64,000 nucleotides of DNA from Nostoc sp. HK-01 (GTDB lineage Bacteria; Cyanobacteriota; Cyanobacteriia; Cyanobacteriales; Nostocaceae). Position numbers and translations under genes: made by a program. Positions 42,427 through 50,393 of the stretch are shown here, in pieces; the stretch's first letter is position 1; each line of letters opens with the position of its first letter. The notes beneath the pieces are model-generated. The model did no database searches and was not told the DNA's origin. It saw only the letters and a list, made by a program, of their open reading frames with translations. The stretch is from positions 5,567,001 through 5,631,000 of the forward strand of contig AP018318.1 in assembly GCA_003990705.1 (NCBI GenBank). Direction: 5' to 3'.

Positions 42427-45400
42427 TCAAGAATTACCCCTCAGCCTCTCAAGACTCGCCCGCACACCTTCAGCATCCGGTGACTGCAATCGCTGCAAAA
42501 TCTCTAAAGCTGGTTGCAAATAGGATATCGCGTTAGTGTATTCACCCTGCTGTTCTGCCAAACTTCCTAACCACCACAAAGTCATTGCTTTGCCTTGGAC
42601 ATAACCAATGCGTTCTTTTATTGACAAAGACTGATTGAAAAGTGCGATCGCTTGCTCCACTTCCCCTTTGTTGGCGTAGATACTTGCTATATTATGCAAC
42701 GTTAGTGCTTTCCAATAAGCATCACCAATACGTTCAAATATTTCCAAAGACTGATTGTAGAGTGAGATCGCTTGCTCCACTTCCCCTTTGTTGGCGTAGA
42801 TCATTCCCAATTGGTGCAACGTCGCCGCTTTGCCTTGGACATCACCAATGCGTTCCTTTATTTCCAAAGACTGATTGTAGAGTGAGATCGCTTGCTCCAC
42901 TTCCCCTTTGTTGGCGTAGATTATTCCCAGTTGGTGCAACGTCGCCGCTTTGCCTTGGACATTTCCAATGCGTTCCTTTATTTCCAAAGACTGATTGTAG
43001 AGTGAGATCGCTTGCTCCACTTCCCCTTTGTTGGCGTAGATCATTCCCAAACAGTGCAACATCGTCGCTTTGCCTTGGACATCACCAATGCGTTCTGTTA
43101 TTTCCAAAGACTGATTGTAGAGTAAGATCGCTTGCTCCACTTCCCCTTTGTTGACGTAGATATATCCCAGTTGTTGCAACGTCAACGCTTTGCCTTGGAC
43201 ATTTCCAATGCGTTCATTTATTTCCAAAGACTGGTTGTAGAGTGCGATCGCTTGCTCCACTTCCCCTTTGTTGGCGTAGATATATCCCAGTTGTTGCAAC
43301 GTCAACGCTTTGCCTTGGTTATTACCAATGCGTTCATTTATTTCTAAAGACTGATTGTAGAGTGCGATCGCTTCATCCACTTTCCCTGTGTTGGCTTTGA
43401 GTATTCCTAAATAATAATAAATTGATGCTAATTCTTGTTCGTCTTCTGCGGGACAAATATTTAACGCTTGTTCGTAATACTTTAATGCTTGATCAACTTC
43501 ACCTATTCGGTGTTCACAATAAGCAAGTTTTCTAAGAACACTATAGTTTTTAGTAATTTCTAAGGTTGATTTGCACAGATGTATTGCTTCCCGAAATCGG
43601 CTTTGATGCGACAAGAGGTTCGCCAATGAATTAGCTGTTTTCCCCGCAATTTCTCCATTCTTCCCCAGCAATCCCAAGCGATGAATTTCTAAGTCTTGTA
43701 CTTCCGTAGAAGTTTCCGCCTCTTCCCACCACAAACGATACAAAATTTGTGCAGCTTGTTTATACAACTCTTCACCCTTGGGGTTTTCTGGAAACTCTAG
43801 CAAAGGTGACAAAATTCGGGGAACACGATACAACCTCTCTGTGTTGTTGGTAAGCGTAACTTCCAACAAACCCAAAATTTCAGCGCGTTGAATATGACTT
43901 TCCCAACTTGAGATATCCTCACAAATCGGGGAGATAGCAGCTAGAGGAACAGGTAACTCATACACCAACAACTTCCCCAGCATAAGACGCAAAGCTGGAG
44001 TTTGCTGCTTCAGCAATTCCTCAGCCAAAATATTCTCACGAAATTCCTTTTCCTTCTCCTCCATCTTTTGCAGAATCATCTCAACTCCCTTCTCCGCTTC
44101 CAGCGAGTTCTGGGAATTTTGCAAAATCTTATCTAACCATTCCAACAACCGAGGATTTCCATCTGCTGCTTGTTTGGCACGTTCGGGCAAATCTGGCTGA
44201 AATTGCCAACTGCCATTAAACGAATCCAGACGATTATACTTTTTAATTAAATCTGCCCCACCCAAAGCCCCCAGAGGTTCGCGGTACAGACGATGATTCA
44301 GTTCCGACAATGTGAAATTGTAGCGACAGGTAATAATTACCTTGTGGGGAAGTTGGGAATTTTGCATCGCCTTCAGCAACGCCAGCAGTACATCTACAAC
44401 TTGTGGTTGCAAGACATAAACCCCATTTCGTAAATCCAAATTAGCCTCAAAGTCATCCAGCACAAAGGCAAAGCGCTGTTCTTTGGTATTCAGTCCTTCC
44501 GTGAAAAACTTGGTGAGGCGCTGCATCAAGGGTAACTTGCCATTGAGAATATCATGCCCCCGTTCCGAGGTACATTGTTCAGCAAGGCTTTTGAGCAGTC
44601 TGTCCTCATCCAGTTGCCGAAAGTTCACCAGCCTGTGATAGCCAACCATCCTTTCCAGAAGTCGCGCCGTCACAGTACTCTTACCCACACCCCCCAGTCC
44701 GTGAATTAGTACCCCTAATGAAGTGCGAATTGCTTTGAGACAACGTTGCAAAGTCCGCCGTCTCCCCACAAACTCAGAGGGTTTCGCCACCCGCACCAGT
44801 TGGGTATCGGGATCTAAAAACTGTTGATAAGCAGGTTCCGGCGCAGAGGGTGGCACATCTCCCAACACATCCACCAACGCACCCGGACATTCTCCCTGGA
44901 CATATAACCGCAACAAATGCCAGTCACGCACATTCTGTTTAAACAACTGCTGGTAAGTGCTAGCGAGTGCTTGGGCTAATTGATATCCGGCTGCCAATTT
45001 GCCGTAGAGGTGCGCGGCGGCGGCTGTAGCTGTCCGATCTTCCACAGGCCGTCCCCAACTTAAAACCGCGATCGCCCCTTGTGCAATAAGTGCCTCAGCC
45101 ATTGAAGGGACAGCCCCTTTATCTGCGGCTTGTCCAGTCCGACACCCAGATAAAAACACCAACTTGGGAAAGCGAAACCGGAAGACTTCGGCCAGTTCTG
45201 CGGCTGTGGTTTCGTGGCGTTCCCCAATTTCCGTCTCAGTGATAAAGTAAGGCGTGTAAGGTGCTTCATCTTTAATTGAGGCGTGTCCTGTGAGATGAAA
45301 CACATCAAAGTCATCAAGATAGCGACTCCACACCTTACCCAACTCGCTAACGCAACCGCTTTCTTCCACCCGCAAATCTACAGCAAAATCTCGCGTATCA

Positions 45401-45897
45401 GCCAGAATCCTCGCTTCTTCCTGTTCAAACTCTAACTTTGGTTCCACATCTTCCGGGTCGGTTGCCATAAACAATACTCGCAATTGTCGTGCTTCCACAG
45501 AAAACGCTTCCGTTTCTTTCTCAATCCAGCGCAGAGGTAACACCACTGGATTAACCCGCTTCACCAGAAAATCCTCACCATCATGCAGCACTTCCCAAGG
45601 TAGATGTGCCAATTTTTTATCGGTATCAATAGCAATTACCAACCCCTCACCGCGACAGTTAGCAATTCCCCGACTCAACCACCGTCCATCCCCATCCAAC
45701 CAAAAAAATAACTGCTTCCCGATTCCTGGTAAATTGGGCAGCAGTTTATAGTAATCTCGTTCTCCTTGCTTGAGAAAATTAGCGATTTCTGCCAACTTCA
45801 AGCGACGTGATTCATAGTGATTCTTTTGAGGTAGCCAATACCTGAGTTCAACTGTTTCCTGGGTACTTTCCCGAAGTTGAATGCGGATAGTTTGCAC
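42427..45897 (-). CDS. CHAT protease - STAND ATPase - TPR protein
   Basis: An 1156-residue protein with, in order: an N-terminal domain; a CHAT caspase-like protease domain (about 130-330) with catalytic His203 (FHLTGHASI) and Cys250 (FLSGCRTGQ); and a NB-ARC/AAA-type ATPase with Walker A HGLGGVGKST at about 403 and Walker B FVLDDFE at about 480. A winged-helix-like region follows, then TPRs from about 765 to 1150. Seven or more TPRs are 40-residue copies of EQAISLYNQSLEIKERIG plus xxQGKAxTLHxLGxIYANKGEV. Known relatives are ligand-sensing proteases (TPR-CHAT, Craspase-like) and STAND conflict proteins. The GTG start directly follows the stop of the small upstream gene, implying coupled translation. 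Confidence 0.88.
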   Translation of the reverse strand: MQTIRIQLRESTQETVELRYWLPQKNHYESRRLKLAEIANFLKQGERDYYKLLPNLPGIGKQLFFWLDGDGRWLSRGIANCRGEGLVIAIDTDKKLAHLPWEVLHDGEDFLVKRVNPVVLPLRWIEKETEAFSVEARQLRVLFMATDPEDVEPKLEFEQEEARILADTRDFAVDLRVEESGCVSELGKVWSRYLDDFDVFHLTGHASIKDEAPYTPYFITETEIGERHETTAAELAEVFRFRFPKLVFLSGCRTGQAADKGAVPSMAEALIAQGAIAVLSWGRPVEDRTATAAAAHLYGKLAAGYQLAQALASTYQQLFKQNVRDWHLLRLYVQGECPGALVDVLGDVPPSAPEPAYQQFLDPDTQLVRVAKPSEFVGRRRTLQRCLKAIRTSLGVLIHGLGGVGKSTVTARLLERMVGYHRLVNFRQLDEDRLLKSLAEQCTSERGHDILNGKLPLMQRLTKFFTEGLNTKEQRFAFVLDDFEANLDLRNGVYVLQPQVVDVLLALLKAMQNSQLPHKVIITCRYNFTLSELNHRLYREPLGALGGADLIKKYNRLDSFNGSWQFQPDLPERAKQAADGNPRLLEWLDKILQNSQNSLEAEKGVEMILQKMEEKEKEFRENILAEELLKQQTPALRLMLGKLLVYELPVPLAAISPICEDISSWESHIQRAEILGLLEVTLTNNTERLYRVPRILSPLLEFPENPKGEELYKQAAQILYRLWWEEAETSTEVQDLEIHRLGLLGKNGEIAGKTANSLANLLSHQSRFREAIHLCKSTLEITKNYSVLRKLAYCEHRIGEVDQALKYYEQALNICPAEDEQELASIYYYLGILKANTGKVDEAIALYNQSLEINERIGNNQGKALTLQQLGYIYANKGEVEQAIALYNQSLEINERIGNVQGKALTLQQLGYIYVNKGEVEQAILLYNQSLEITERIGDVQGKATMLHCLGMIYANKGEVEQAISLYNQSLEIKERIGNVQGKAATLHQLGIIYANKGEVEQAISLYNQSLEIKERIGDVQGKAATLHQLGMIYANKGEVEQAISLYNQSLEIFERIGDAYWKALTLHNIASIYANKGEVEQAIALFNQSLSIKERIGYVQGKAMTLWWLGSLAEQQGEYTNAISYLQPALEILQRLQSPDAEGVRASLERLRGNS
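42600..43439. repeat. Seven near-identical 120-bp repeats encoding TPRs
   Basis: The string CGCTTGCTCCACTTCCCCTT recurs every 120 bp at about 42650, 42770, 42890, 43010, 43130 and 43250, with a diverged copy near 43370. The intervening sequence is also nearly identical. Such DNA-level identity indicates recent expansion or gene conversion and predicts length variation between strains. Confidence 0.9.
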
Positions 45898-46224
45898 TTA
45901 TTTGCTGATAGATTTGAGGATTTCGGTGATTTCCTCTATAGTAGCGTCTGCGAGAAAAATCCTGTTTCCCGTATCAGGGTCAAGAATTACCACATCAAAT
46001 TGCTTCCCTGGATGGGATTTATGCCATTCTTGATACCATTTGCGAATTTGTTCAGCTAAAGCCGCAACACCACCCACAATCCCAACAACGGTAGCAATAG
46101 CCGCCAAAGTTCCCTCGCGCTGCGTCGGTACTTCATAACTCCCCGATATCCCAGGAATTTCTAACAAAGCCTCGGCGGCGGCTGGTGCGTCTTCACCCTC
46201 AATTCCGATTTGAATTTCTGCCAT
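45898..46224 (-). CDS. Small EACC1-like partner of the CHAT-STAND protein
   Basis: A 108-residue protein. The N-terminal strand (AEIQIGIEGEDAPAAAEALLEIPGISG) is followed by a short Gly/Ala-rich hydrophobic segment (LAAIATVVGIVGGVAALAEQI), a basic linker with WYQEWHKSHP, and a final beta block (FDVVILDPDTGNRIFLADAT). This order resembles the effector-associated constant component (EACC1) proteins encoded next to CHAT and STAND conflict genes; that match is from memory. Its stop TAA is directly followed by the GTG of the CHAT gene. A role as membrane tether or trigger is an inference. Confidence 0.6.
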   Translation of the reverse strand: MAEIQIGIEGEDAPAAAEALLEIPGISGSYEVPTQREGTLAAIATVVGIVGGVAALAEQIRKWYQEWHKSHPGKQFDVVILDPDTGNRIFLADATIEEITEILKSISK

Positions 46225-46360
46225 GAGTAATTTTTACCACAAGAATAAAATCATACATCCCGCGAATATTTTAAATATATAGTCAATAAGCGAGTCAAAT
46301 TTATTGATGTCAGAGGAAGTGTCAGAATGTTAAGTGTAAACTTTCATCACCAACGCACTT

Positions 46361-46645
46361 ATGCCTAAAGCAATCTGGAACGGTGCAACTTTAGCCGAAA
46401 GCGATAATACTGTAGTTGTGGAAGGCAATCATTATTTTCCTCCCGACGCAATTAACAAGCAGTATTTCCAAGACAGCGACACTCACACAACTTGTCCGTG
46501 GAAAGGTCTTGCTAGTTACTACAGCATTGAAGTGGATGGACAAGTCAATAAAGACGCTGCTTGGTACTATCCCAGCGCCAAGGAAAAAGCCAAGAATATT
46601 GAAGGTTACGTGGCTTTCTGGAAAGGAGTGAAAGTCGAAGCTTAA
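46361..46645 (+). CDS. DUF427 domain protein
   Basis: A 94-residue protein spanning a single DUF427 domain: AIWNGATLAESDNTVVVEGNHYFP, then HTTCPWKGLASYYSIEVDG, then AAWYYPSAKEKAKNIEGYVAFWKGV. The family consists of small beta-rich proteins (CLOCK-like beta-tent fold) of unknown biochemical role. Length and motifs are complete. It is divergent from the EACC1-like gene, 136 bases apart. Confidence 0.9.
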   Translation: MPKAIWNGATLAESDNTVVVEGNHYFPPDAINKQYFQDSDTHTTCPWKGLASYYSIEVDGQVNKDAAWYYPSAKEKAKNIEGYVAFWKGVKVEA

Positions 46646-46763
46646 TTTAATGCGCTTCCGGCTTATTTGCTGAAACTATTGATTAACCGAGTTTTAGTAA
46701 ATAAGCCTCTTTTTCTTGATTTTACTCAGCACTCAGCGAGAATCTCTTGATAAAACTCTTGAG

Positions 46764-47363
46764 TTAGATTATTTCACTTTCTGGCTCAACAAGCTCAAAA
46801 TTTACTTTGTTATATAAATCTTGTAGAGAAATTTCCAAGGGTACAGATGCAAATGCGATCGCATTATCTTCCTCATCATACTCACGCAGATTCCATTGTT
46901 TCTTCCCAATCTTAGAAAACTGCTCTACATGCACCCGATATTGGTCTATTAACAGATATTCTTGAAACGTGGGAATTGTGCGATACGCCGCAAATTTATC
47001 CTCATAATCATAATTTCTAGTGGATTTTGACAGCACCTCCACAATAATTTGCGGGTTAGTAATAATATCTTGGCGATTGTTAAAAAATTCTGGTTCACCT
47101 GCGATAATCATCACATCTGGGTATGTATAAATCCGTTTTTGTGATATCCACAGACGGACATCACTCATATAAATTCGGTAACTTTGTTTTTTAAAAGCAT
47201 AATTTAACTCAGTGCTTAAGTTAAGTGCTATCTGGTTATGATTGATTGTTCCACCCGCCATTGGAATTATTTGTCCATCAATATATTCACTTTTATATTC
47301 AGCCGCTTCCTCTAACTGTAAATATTCCTCTGGGGTGTAGTATTGCTGTTGTGTAACTTGCAT
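46764..47363 (-). CDS. Uma2 family (DUF820) restriction-endonuclease-fold protein
   Basis: A 199-residue PD-(D/E)XK-fold protein abundant in cyanobacteria. It has YTPEEYLQLEEAAEYKSEYIDGQII at the start, the catalytic YPDVMII Asp, and IIVEVLSKSTRNYDYEDKFAAYRTIPTFQEYLLID with the ExK-like core. The C-terminal domain is present. Length is normal and there are no frameshifts. These genes occur in tens of copies per genome; a true restriction role is unproven. A remnant of another copy lies at 49884-50183. Confidence 0.9.
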   Translation of the reverse strand: MQVTQQQYYTPEEYLQLEEAAEYKSEYIDGQIIPMAGGTINHNQIALNLSTELNYAFKKQSYRIYMSDVRLWISQKRIYTYPDVMIIAGEPEFFNNRQDIITNPQIIVEVLSKSTRNYDYEDKFAAYRTIPTFQEYLLIDQYRVHVEQFSKIGKKQWNLREYDEEDNAIAFASVPLEISLQDLYNKVNFELVEPESEII

Positions 47364-47439
47364 AGCTTTTACCCATATCTATTCAACAGTGTAACTTGGT
47401 TATCTCACAAAAAAGGTGCGTTCCGCGATCGCCTGAACA

Positions 47440-47491
47440 CACCCAAAATACTCTGCGTTACTCCGCGCCTACCTCAGCGCACCTCTGCGTT
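47440..47491. repeat. Short GC-rich dispersed repeat (CTCTGCGTTACTCCGCG)
   Basis: CTCTGCGTTACTCCGCGCCT and CAGCGCACCTCTGCGTTTA lie just 3' of the prolyl oligopeptidase gene. Related tracts occur at 6128-6212, 17516-17532, 41600-41636 and 42391-42420. It probably spreads as a Nostoc repeat. Confidence 0.45.
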
Positions 47492-49749
47492 TAAATCTTA
47501 ATATCCAAAACCCTTACCAAAAACGCCCACTTATCCGCAGCTTCTTCAATTATCTTTGTTGTTGGTTTACCCGCACCATGTCCCGCCTTTGTCTCAATTC
47601 TAATTAACACTGGTGCATCACCTTGATGGGCTGCTTGCAAAGCCGCCGCAAATTTAAAACTATGAGCAGGGACAACGCGATCGTCGTGATCTGCGGTAGT
47701 AATTAAAGTGGCAGGATAAGCTGTCTTTGGTTTCAAATTATGCAACGGTGAATAAGCATAAAGTGTTTTGAACTCTTCGGCATTATCTGGCGAACCATAT
47801 TCCGCAGTCCAAGCCCAGCCGATAGTAAACTTGTGAAAGCGCAACATATCCATCACGCCGACTGCTGGTAAAGCCGCACCAAATAAATCAGGACGCTGTG
47901 TCATACAAGCACCCACCAATAAACCACCGTTACTACCACCTGCGATCGCTAGTTTGCCAGTTTTTGTATACTTATTGGCAATTAACCACTCAGCCGCCGC
48001 AATAAAATCATCAAACACATTTTGTTTTTTCTCTTTCATCCCTGCTTGATGCCATTCTTCACCATATTCGCCACCACCGCGCAGATTTGGCATAGCGTAA
48101 ACACCACCCATCTCCATCCACACCAATGTACTCACAGAAAAAGTCGGAGTTAGAGAGATATTAAACCCACCATAAGCATAGAGAAAAGTTGGATTATTGC
48201 CATCTAACTTAATGCCTTTTTTGTGAGTAATAAACATCGGCACCTTTGTGCCATCTTTGCTGTGATAAAATATCTGCTTTGTTTCGTAATCATCAGGCTT
48301 AAAGTCTACCTTTGGTTGGCGGAAAAGCTGACTTTTACCAGTCACCATATCGTAGCGATAAATTGCGCCTGGGGTAGTAAAACTAGTGAAACTATAAAAA
48401 GTTTCCGTATCATGGCGTTTACCCCCAAAGCCCCCCACTGAACCCACTCCGGGTAATTCTACCTCACGCACCAATGCACCTTTGAGGTCAAAAATTTTGA
48501 TTTGCGATCGCGCATCTTGCAAATAATCAGCAACAAACTGATTATTGAGAATATTGACACTTTCTAAAGTTGCTTCACTTTGCTGAATAATTTCTTGCCA
48601 TGCTGATTTCTCTGGTTTTTTAATATCAATGGCAATTACTCTACCCCGTGGGGCATTTAAATCGGTGCGGAAATAAAAGATACTATCATCATGGTCAATA
48701 AAACTATAATCTGCCTCAAACTCGTTAATGAGTTCAACAACTTCAGCTTGAGGATTAGTTAAGTCTTTATAAAATACTAAATTCCTAGAGTCAGTTCCCA
48801 ACCACACAGCAATAATTAAATATTGTCCATTTTCTGTAACACCACCACCAAATCCCCATTCTTTTTGGTCAGGACGTTGATAAATTAAAATGTCTTCCGA
48901 TTGGGGCGTACCTAATTTATGGTAATAAAGCTTTTGATAATAGTTGACATCTTCTAACTGAGTTTTAGAATTTGGCTCATTGTAACGACTATAAAAAAAG
49001 CCTTGATTATCAGTTGTCCAAGATGCACCAGAAAATTTAATCCACTGCAAATGGTCTGCTAAATCTTTACCTGTTGCGACATCTCGGACTTTCCACTCTT
49101 GCCAATCAGAACCAGAAGTTGAAAGACCATAAGCTAAAAGTTTACCATCATTACTAATAGATAATCCTGATAAAGCAACAGTGCCATCAGCAGAAAGTTT
49201 ATTGGGGTCAAGTAAAACTTGCGGTTCAGAGTCGAGAGTTTTTAATGTATATAATACGCTTTGATTTTGCAGCCCATCGTTTTTGAAATAAAAATAGCGA
49301 TCGCTGGAACCATCCCCTAAAGATTCGCCTTCTTTAAACGGAATACCATATTTTTCATAATCCCAAAGTTTAGTTAAGCGTTGTTTAATTTTGTCACGAG
49401 CAGGAATTTCACCTAAAAAGCCAAAAGTAATTTTATTTTGAGCCGCAATCCAGGCTTTCGTTTCTTCAGAATCGGGATTTTCTAACCAACGATAAGGGTC
49501 TGCAACCAACGTTCCGTGATAATCATCTACTTGTTCGCTTTTATGGGTAGTTGGATAAGTAATCTGTTTTGCTGTTGACATAGTTGGGGATACAATTCTT
49601 CTCTGTACATGGTAATCAGAATTCCCAGCCTTGTGGTAGCTGGCTAAGGCTAAAGGTAGTATTCCCGGATTTACAACCCAGTAAGAAACACAAACTGTGG
49701 TTAAAAATATTACAAAAAATCGTACGATGTTGGCAAGCAATTTCATCAT
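47491..49749 (-). CDS. Prolyl oligopeptidase family serine peptidase (S9A)
   Basis: A 752-residue peptidase that cleaves after proline in short peptides. The N-terminal beta-propeller begins at about residue 65 (YPTTHKSEQVDDYHGTLVADPYRWLEN). The C-terminal hydrolase domain has Ser606 (AGGSNGGLLVGA), Asp in TADHDDRVVPAHS and His in KAGHGAGKPT. Before the propeller lies a hydrophobic leader (ANIVRFFVIFLTTVCVSYWVVNPGILPLALA), suggesting export to the periplasm; an internal ATG at MSTAKQITYP would give the usual cytosolic form. Both starts may be possible. Monocistronic. Confidence 0.92.
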   Translation of the reverse strand: MMKLLANIVRFFVIFLTTVCVSYWVVNPGILPLALASYHKAGNSDYHVQRRIVSPTMSTAKQITYPTTHKSEQVDDYHGTLVADPYRWLENPDSEETKAWIAAQNKITFGFLGEIPARDKIKQRLTKLWDYEKYGIPFKEGESLGDGSSDRYFYFKNDGLQNQSVLYTLKTLDSEPQVLLDPNKLSADGTVALSGLSISNDGKLLAYGLSTSGSDWQEWKVRDVATGKDLADHLQWIKFSGASWTTDNQGFFYSRYNEPNSKTQLEDVNYYQKLYYHKLGTPQSEDILIYQRPDQKEWGFGGGVTENGQYLIIAVWLGTDSRNLVFYKDLTNPQAEVVELINEFEADYSFIDHDDSIFYFRTDLNAPRGRVIAIDIKKPEKSAWQEIIQQSEATLESVNILNNQFVADYLQDARSQIKIFDLKGALVREVELPGVGSVGGFGGKRHDTETFYSFTSFTTPGAIYRYDMVTGKSQLFRQPKVDFKPDDYETKQIFYHSKDGTKVPMFITHKKGIKLDGNNPTFLYAYGGFNISLTPTFSVSTLVWMEMGGVYAMPNLRGGGEYGEEWHQAGMKEKKQNVFDDFIAAAEWLIANKYTKTGKLAIAGGSNGGLLVGACMTQRPDLFGAALPAVGVMDMLRFHKFTIGWAWTAEYGSPDNAEEFKTLYAYSPLHNLKPKTAYPATLITTADHDDRVVPAHSFKFAAALQAAHQGDAPVLIRIETKAGHGAGKPTTKIIEEAADKWAFLVRVLDIKI

Positions 49750-49883
49750 AGAAATAGTAGAGTCAAAACAAAGCTACATCTAGTAAAAACAGTATGACTT
49801 ATACCATTTCACGAAAATATTGATGCAAATTCATTGGTTTTTAATTCTTTCCCCCTGCTCCCCTGCGGCCTATTTGTAACGGC

Positions 49884-50183
49884 AGTACGATTAAACTTGT
49901 TCCTGAAGTGGTAAGTACAAATTGGCAAGGTGATTATGCCAGAAAAGTGGAAGAATATGCTTTTCTAAACATTCTTGAATATTGGATTGTGGACTTTGGG
50001 GTATTATGTGGTTGGCAATTTATTGGTAATCCCAAACAGCCTACTTTCACCGTTTGTCATTTAGTTAACGGTGTGTATGAACAGCAACAATATCGCTTAG
50101 GAAAAACTATCTCATCTTATCTGTTTCCCAACTTACAGATAAAACTTGACGATATTATGCCTATTACAGCAGTAGAACCATAA
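49884..50183 (+). pseudogene. Truncated Uma2 family gene (C-terminal remnant)
   Basis: The frame reads TIKLVPEVVSTNWQGDYARK then VEEYAFLNILEYWIVDFGVL, and ends LPNLQ-type KLDDIMPI. This is the second half of a Uma2/DUF820 protein, beginning in the middle of the conserved VxEVVSTNWxDDYxxKxxEY core. No N-terminal half is present upstream, where spacer sequence (CCCCCTGCTCCCCTGCGGCC) is found instead. The GTG usually taken as a start at 49908 is inside the domain. Non-functional remnant. Confidence 0.75.
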
Positions 50184-50393
50184 ATTAAGACAGTGTTGAT
50201 TACTCAAAGCTTTAATTAAACTAATACCAAATTGAAGAATGATTGCGACAAATGGATTGCCCAAAAGCTTACCAGTAAACCCTTTCTCAATCCAAAATCG
50301 TCTTGAAAAGTTTGCTCAAGTCGGGGAATCCGCCCACGCAACTTTCCGCAAAATCTAAAATTTAAAATGGTAGAAGTTTTTACTCAGCGCTTC

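Noticed and set aside
42642-43347. Plus-strand ORFs opposite the TPR region
   Set aside because: Antisense shadows produced by the 120-bp repeats of the real minus-strand gene.
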